Of a stretch of 7,288 nucleotides of DNA, positions 5,970 through 7,288 are shown in pieces. A program made the position numbers and the translations under genes. Numbering within the stretch: position 1 is the stretch's first letter; each line of letters starts with the position of its first letter. Source of the DNA: an uncultured Clostridia bacterium (GTDB lineage: Bacteria > Bacillota > Clostridia > TANB77 > CAG-508); assembly GCA_949935895.1 (NCBI GenBank), contig CATLGL010000077.1:1-7288 (forward strand). Direction: 5' to 3'. Below the pieces are notes generated by a model, which saw only the letters and a list, made by a program, of their open reading frames with translations, was not told the origin of the DNA and searched no databases.

Positions 5970-5987
5970 CAATTGTAATTTTTTAAA

Positions 5988-6101
5988 TTAACCTTGTCTT
6001 TGTTTGTGTTTTGGATTTTCGCAAATAACTCTAATTTTTCCTTTTCTTTTAATTACTTTGCATTTTTCGCAAATTGGTTTTACTGATGGTCGTACCTTCA
6101 C
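5988..6101 (-). CDS. rpmJ: 50S ribosomal protein L36, zinc-binding form
   Basis: The 37 residues [20 protein letters not shown]... are a classic L36, a tiny large-subunit protein with a zinc ribbon formed by Cys11, Cys14, Cys27 and His32, all present (C+ paralogue). The start is GTG at 6101, placed by the conserved [14 protein letters not shown] beginning and by AGGAGGTGGAGGA directly upstream. A longer in-frame reading from 6179 would overlap the end of infA and has no family support. It lies 62 bases after infA. Confidence 0.95.
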   Translation of the reverse strand: MKVRPSVKPICEKCKVIKRKGKIRVICENPKHKQRQG

Positions 6102-6163
6102 TTCCTCCACCTCCTGTAATTTTAAAAATCTTTGGGTTAATGTATGCTTAAAATAGATAAAAT

Positions 6164-6382
6164 CTATTTTGCTCTCCATGTAATTCTTCCTCTTGATAAA
6201 TCATATGGTGATAATTCTACCTTTACCTTATCACCTGGTAGAATTTTAATATAATTCATTCTAAGCTTTCCAGAAATATGAGCTAATATTTGATGTCCAT
6301 TTTCTAGTTCAACTTTGAAATTTGTATTTGGCAACGTTTCTACAACTGTTCCCTCTACTTCAATTACATCCTCTTTTGCCAA
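6164..6382 (-). CDS. infA: Translation initiation factor IF-1
   Basis: IF-1 binds the 30S A site during initiation and helps IF-2 and IF-3. The 72 residues are the exact family length and form a single S1-like OB fold: [44 protein letters not shown] and [18 protein letters not shown] are all typical. The start codon is TTG (6382-6380), fixed by the canonical MAKEDVIE beginning and AAGGAG nine bases upstream. It lies between map and rpmJ as in other Firmicutes. Confidence 0.97.
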   Translation of the reverse strand: MAKEDVIEVEGTVVETLPNTNFKVELENGHQILAHISGKLRMNYIKILPGDKVKVELSPYDLSRGRITWRAK

Positions 6383-6415
6383 TGTTTTTCACTCCTTAAA
6401 TTTGTGATTTTTTTA

Positions 6416-6424
6416 ATTTTAACA
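6416..6424 (-). promoter_or_regulatory. Possible weak extended -10 upstream of infA
   Basis: TGT TAAAAT on the minus strand (6424-6416) fits an extended -10 in the 70-base map-infA gap. No convincing -35 is present, and in such AT-rich sequence matches are frequent by chance. Confidence 0.2.
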
Positions 6425-6452
6425 CAATTAGCTTATATAGTATATAACAATT

Positions 6453-7223
6453 TTAAATGATTGTCAATATTTCTGGCTCTTTTTCTGTAATTAAAATTGT
6501 ATTTTCATAATGTGCTGCTAAACTTCCATCTTCTGTAATAATAGTCCACCCATCCTCTAGTTCTAATATATCTGGTTTTCCTTGTATAACCATAGGTTCA
6601 ATTGCTAGTGTCATTCCTGCTTCTAATTTAATTCCTTTGCCTGGCTTTCCATAGTTTGGAATTCCTGGATCTTCATGCATGCTTCTACCAATACCATGTC
6701 CTTGAAATTCTTTTACAACATGATATCCATTTTTTTCCACATAATCTCCAATTGCATAACATATATCTCCTAAACGGTTTCCCACTTTTGCATAACGAAT
6801 CCCTTCAAAAAAAGCTTGCTTTGTAACTTCCACTAATTTTTTAGCATCTTTAGGAGTCTGTCCTATTAGGTAAGTTCTTGCAGCATCTCCATGAAAACCA
6901 TTTTTTTCAACTACTAAATCAATACTAACAATATCTCCATCCTTAATTTTTACTCTTCCTGATGGAATTCCATGAATGACCTCATCATTTATAGAAACGC
7001 AGATAGAACCAGGAAAATTAGGTACCCCTTTTTGATAACTTGGGTACCCCTTTTGTGCTGGAATTCCTCCGTTTTGCCTAATTACTTTTTCTGCTAGTGT
7101 ATCAAGTTCTAATGTTGTCATTCCTGGCTTAATCACTTTTTCAATTTCTTTATGGACTAAGGCTGTTACATGGCATGCTTCTTTCATTTGTTCAATTTCT
7201 CTTTTTGACTTAATATCAACCAA
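6453..7223 (-). CDS. map: Methionine aminopeptidase, type I
   Basis: This cytoplasmic metalloprotease removes the initiator methionine from new proteins whose second residue is small. The 256 residues show the full pita-bread fold signatures: HGIPSG with His84, metal ligands Asp102 (SIDLV), Asp113 (HGDAA), His176 (GHGIGRSMHEDP), Glu209 (AIEPM) and Glu240 (AHYENT). There is no N-terminal zinc-finger extension. The start is TTG at 7223, giving MVDIKSKREIEQMKEA, which aligns with the usual type I beginning; AAGGGG lies eight bases upstream. The segment IPAQKGYPSYQKGVPNFPGSIC (about 54-75) is a few residues longer than in E. coli, probably a subfamily loop. It is followed by infA. Confidence 0.96.
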   Translation of the reverse strand: MVDIKSKREIEQMKEACHVTALVHKEIEKVIKPGMTTLELDTLAEKVIRQNGGIPAQKGYPSYQKGVPNFPGSICVSINDEVIHGIPSGRVKIKDGDIVSIDLVVEKNGFHGDAARTYLIGQTPKDAKKLVEVTKQAFFEGIRYAKVGNRLGDICYAIGDYVEKNGYHVVKEFQGHGIGRSMHEDPGIPNYGKPGKGIKLEAGMTLAIEPMVIQGKPDILELEDGWTIITEDGSLAAHYENTILITEKEPEILTII

Positions 7224-7228
7224 TTTCC

Positions 7229-7288
7229 TTACCCCTTTATTTGTTTTACAATATCATTTGCAACATTATCACCTAAACGGTTAATTCT
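7229..7288 (-). CDS. C-terminal end of an unidentified upstream gene
   Basis: The last 19 codons, RINRLGDNVANDIVKQIKG, end at TAA five bases before the map TTG start, so the gene is cut by the window edge and is probably translationally close to map. It does not look like the adenylate kinase that usually precedes map. The spacing N-x-x-G-D-x-V-A-x-x-I-V resembles the C-terminal NVTGDAVA-type motif of dicarboxylate/amino-acid:cation symporters, but 19 residues are too few to be sure. Confidence 0.55.
   Translation of the reverse strand, partial: RINRLGDNVANDIVKQIKG

Noticed and set aside
6102..6179. N-terminal extension of rpmJ from an ATG at 6179
   Set aside because: It overlaps infA, has no ribosome binding site, and L36 is 37 residues from the GTG at 6101.
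7021..7066. Near-repeat of about 14 bases in map (two copies of a GGGGTACC-containing segment)
   Set aside because: It encodes KGYP and KGVP in different frames within a loop that I believe is a normal subfamily feature; the gene is intact.

Overview
The window is AT-rich and carries the distal part of a large ribosomal-protein operon in Firmicutes order, read on the minus strand: map - infA - rpmJ - rpsM - rpsK - rpsD - rpoA - rplQ. A SAM-riboswitch-controlled metK follows on the same strand. At the other end two plus-strand genes, a membrane-anchored J-domain protein and a small XRE-type regulator, converge on metK and meet it at a bidirectional terminator. Strong AGGAGG-like ribosome binding sites, very low GC, an S-box leader, an enlarged L17 (174 aa) and this gene order point to a Clostridia- or Bacilli-like Firmicute. 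I cannot name the genus.

The outstanding feature is in translation. Two of the most conserved genes, rpsK (S11) and rpoA (RNA polymerase alpha), are each split into two reading frames by a +1 shift. Everything before and after each break is intact and matches its family, and joining the halves gives normal lengths (132 and 315 aa). Both breaks fall on the same tetranucleotide, CGGA, with CGG in the zero frame. I checked every coding strand in the window: these are the only two in-frame CGG codons among all the genes. Five other CGG trinucleotides occur in coding strands, all out of frame and harmless. The simplest reading is that CGG has no normal decoder here and that CGGA is read as one amino acid, either by a quadruplet-reading tRNA or by a +1 shift at a hungry codon. 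Two independent sequencing errors are a poor explanation: neither site is a homopolymer and the coincidence with CGG would be unexplained.

Region by region: 1-1042 holds the J-domain and XRE genes; 1043-1180 holds the shared terminator; 1181-2323 is metK; 2324-2591 is its leader, with a SAM-I aptamer and terminator hairpin starting about 20 bases after the rplQ stop; 2592-6382 is rplQ, rpoA, rpsD, rpsK, rpsM, rpmJ and infA; 6453-7223 is map; 7229-7288 is the last 19 codons of an upstream gene. The rpmJ-rpsM gap (about 250 bases) is unusually long for this operon and holds a long inverted repeat, a candidate promoter and a folded AT-rich leader. No gene-free stretch exceeds 300 bases.

The operon genes work together: S13, S11, S4, L17 and L36 build the ribosome, IF-1 starts translation, alpha nucleates RNA polymerase, and MetAP trims initiator methionine. 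MetK uses methionine to make SAM, and SAM feeds back through the riboswitch.
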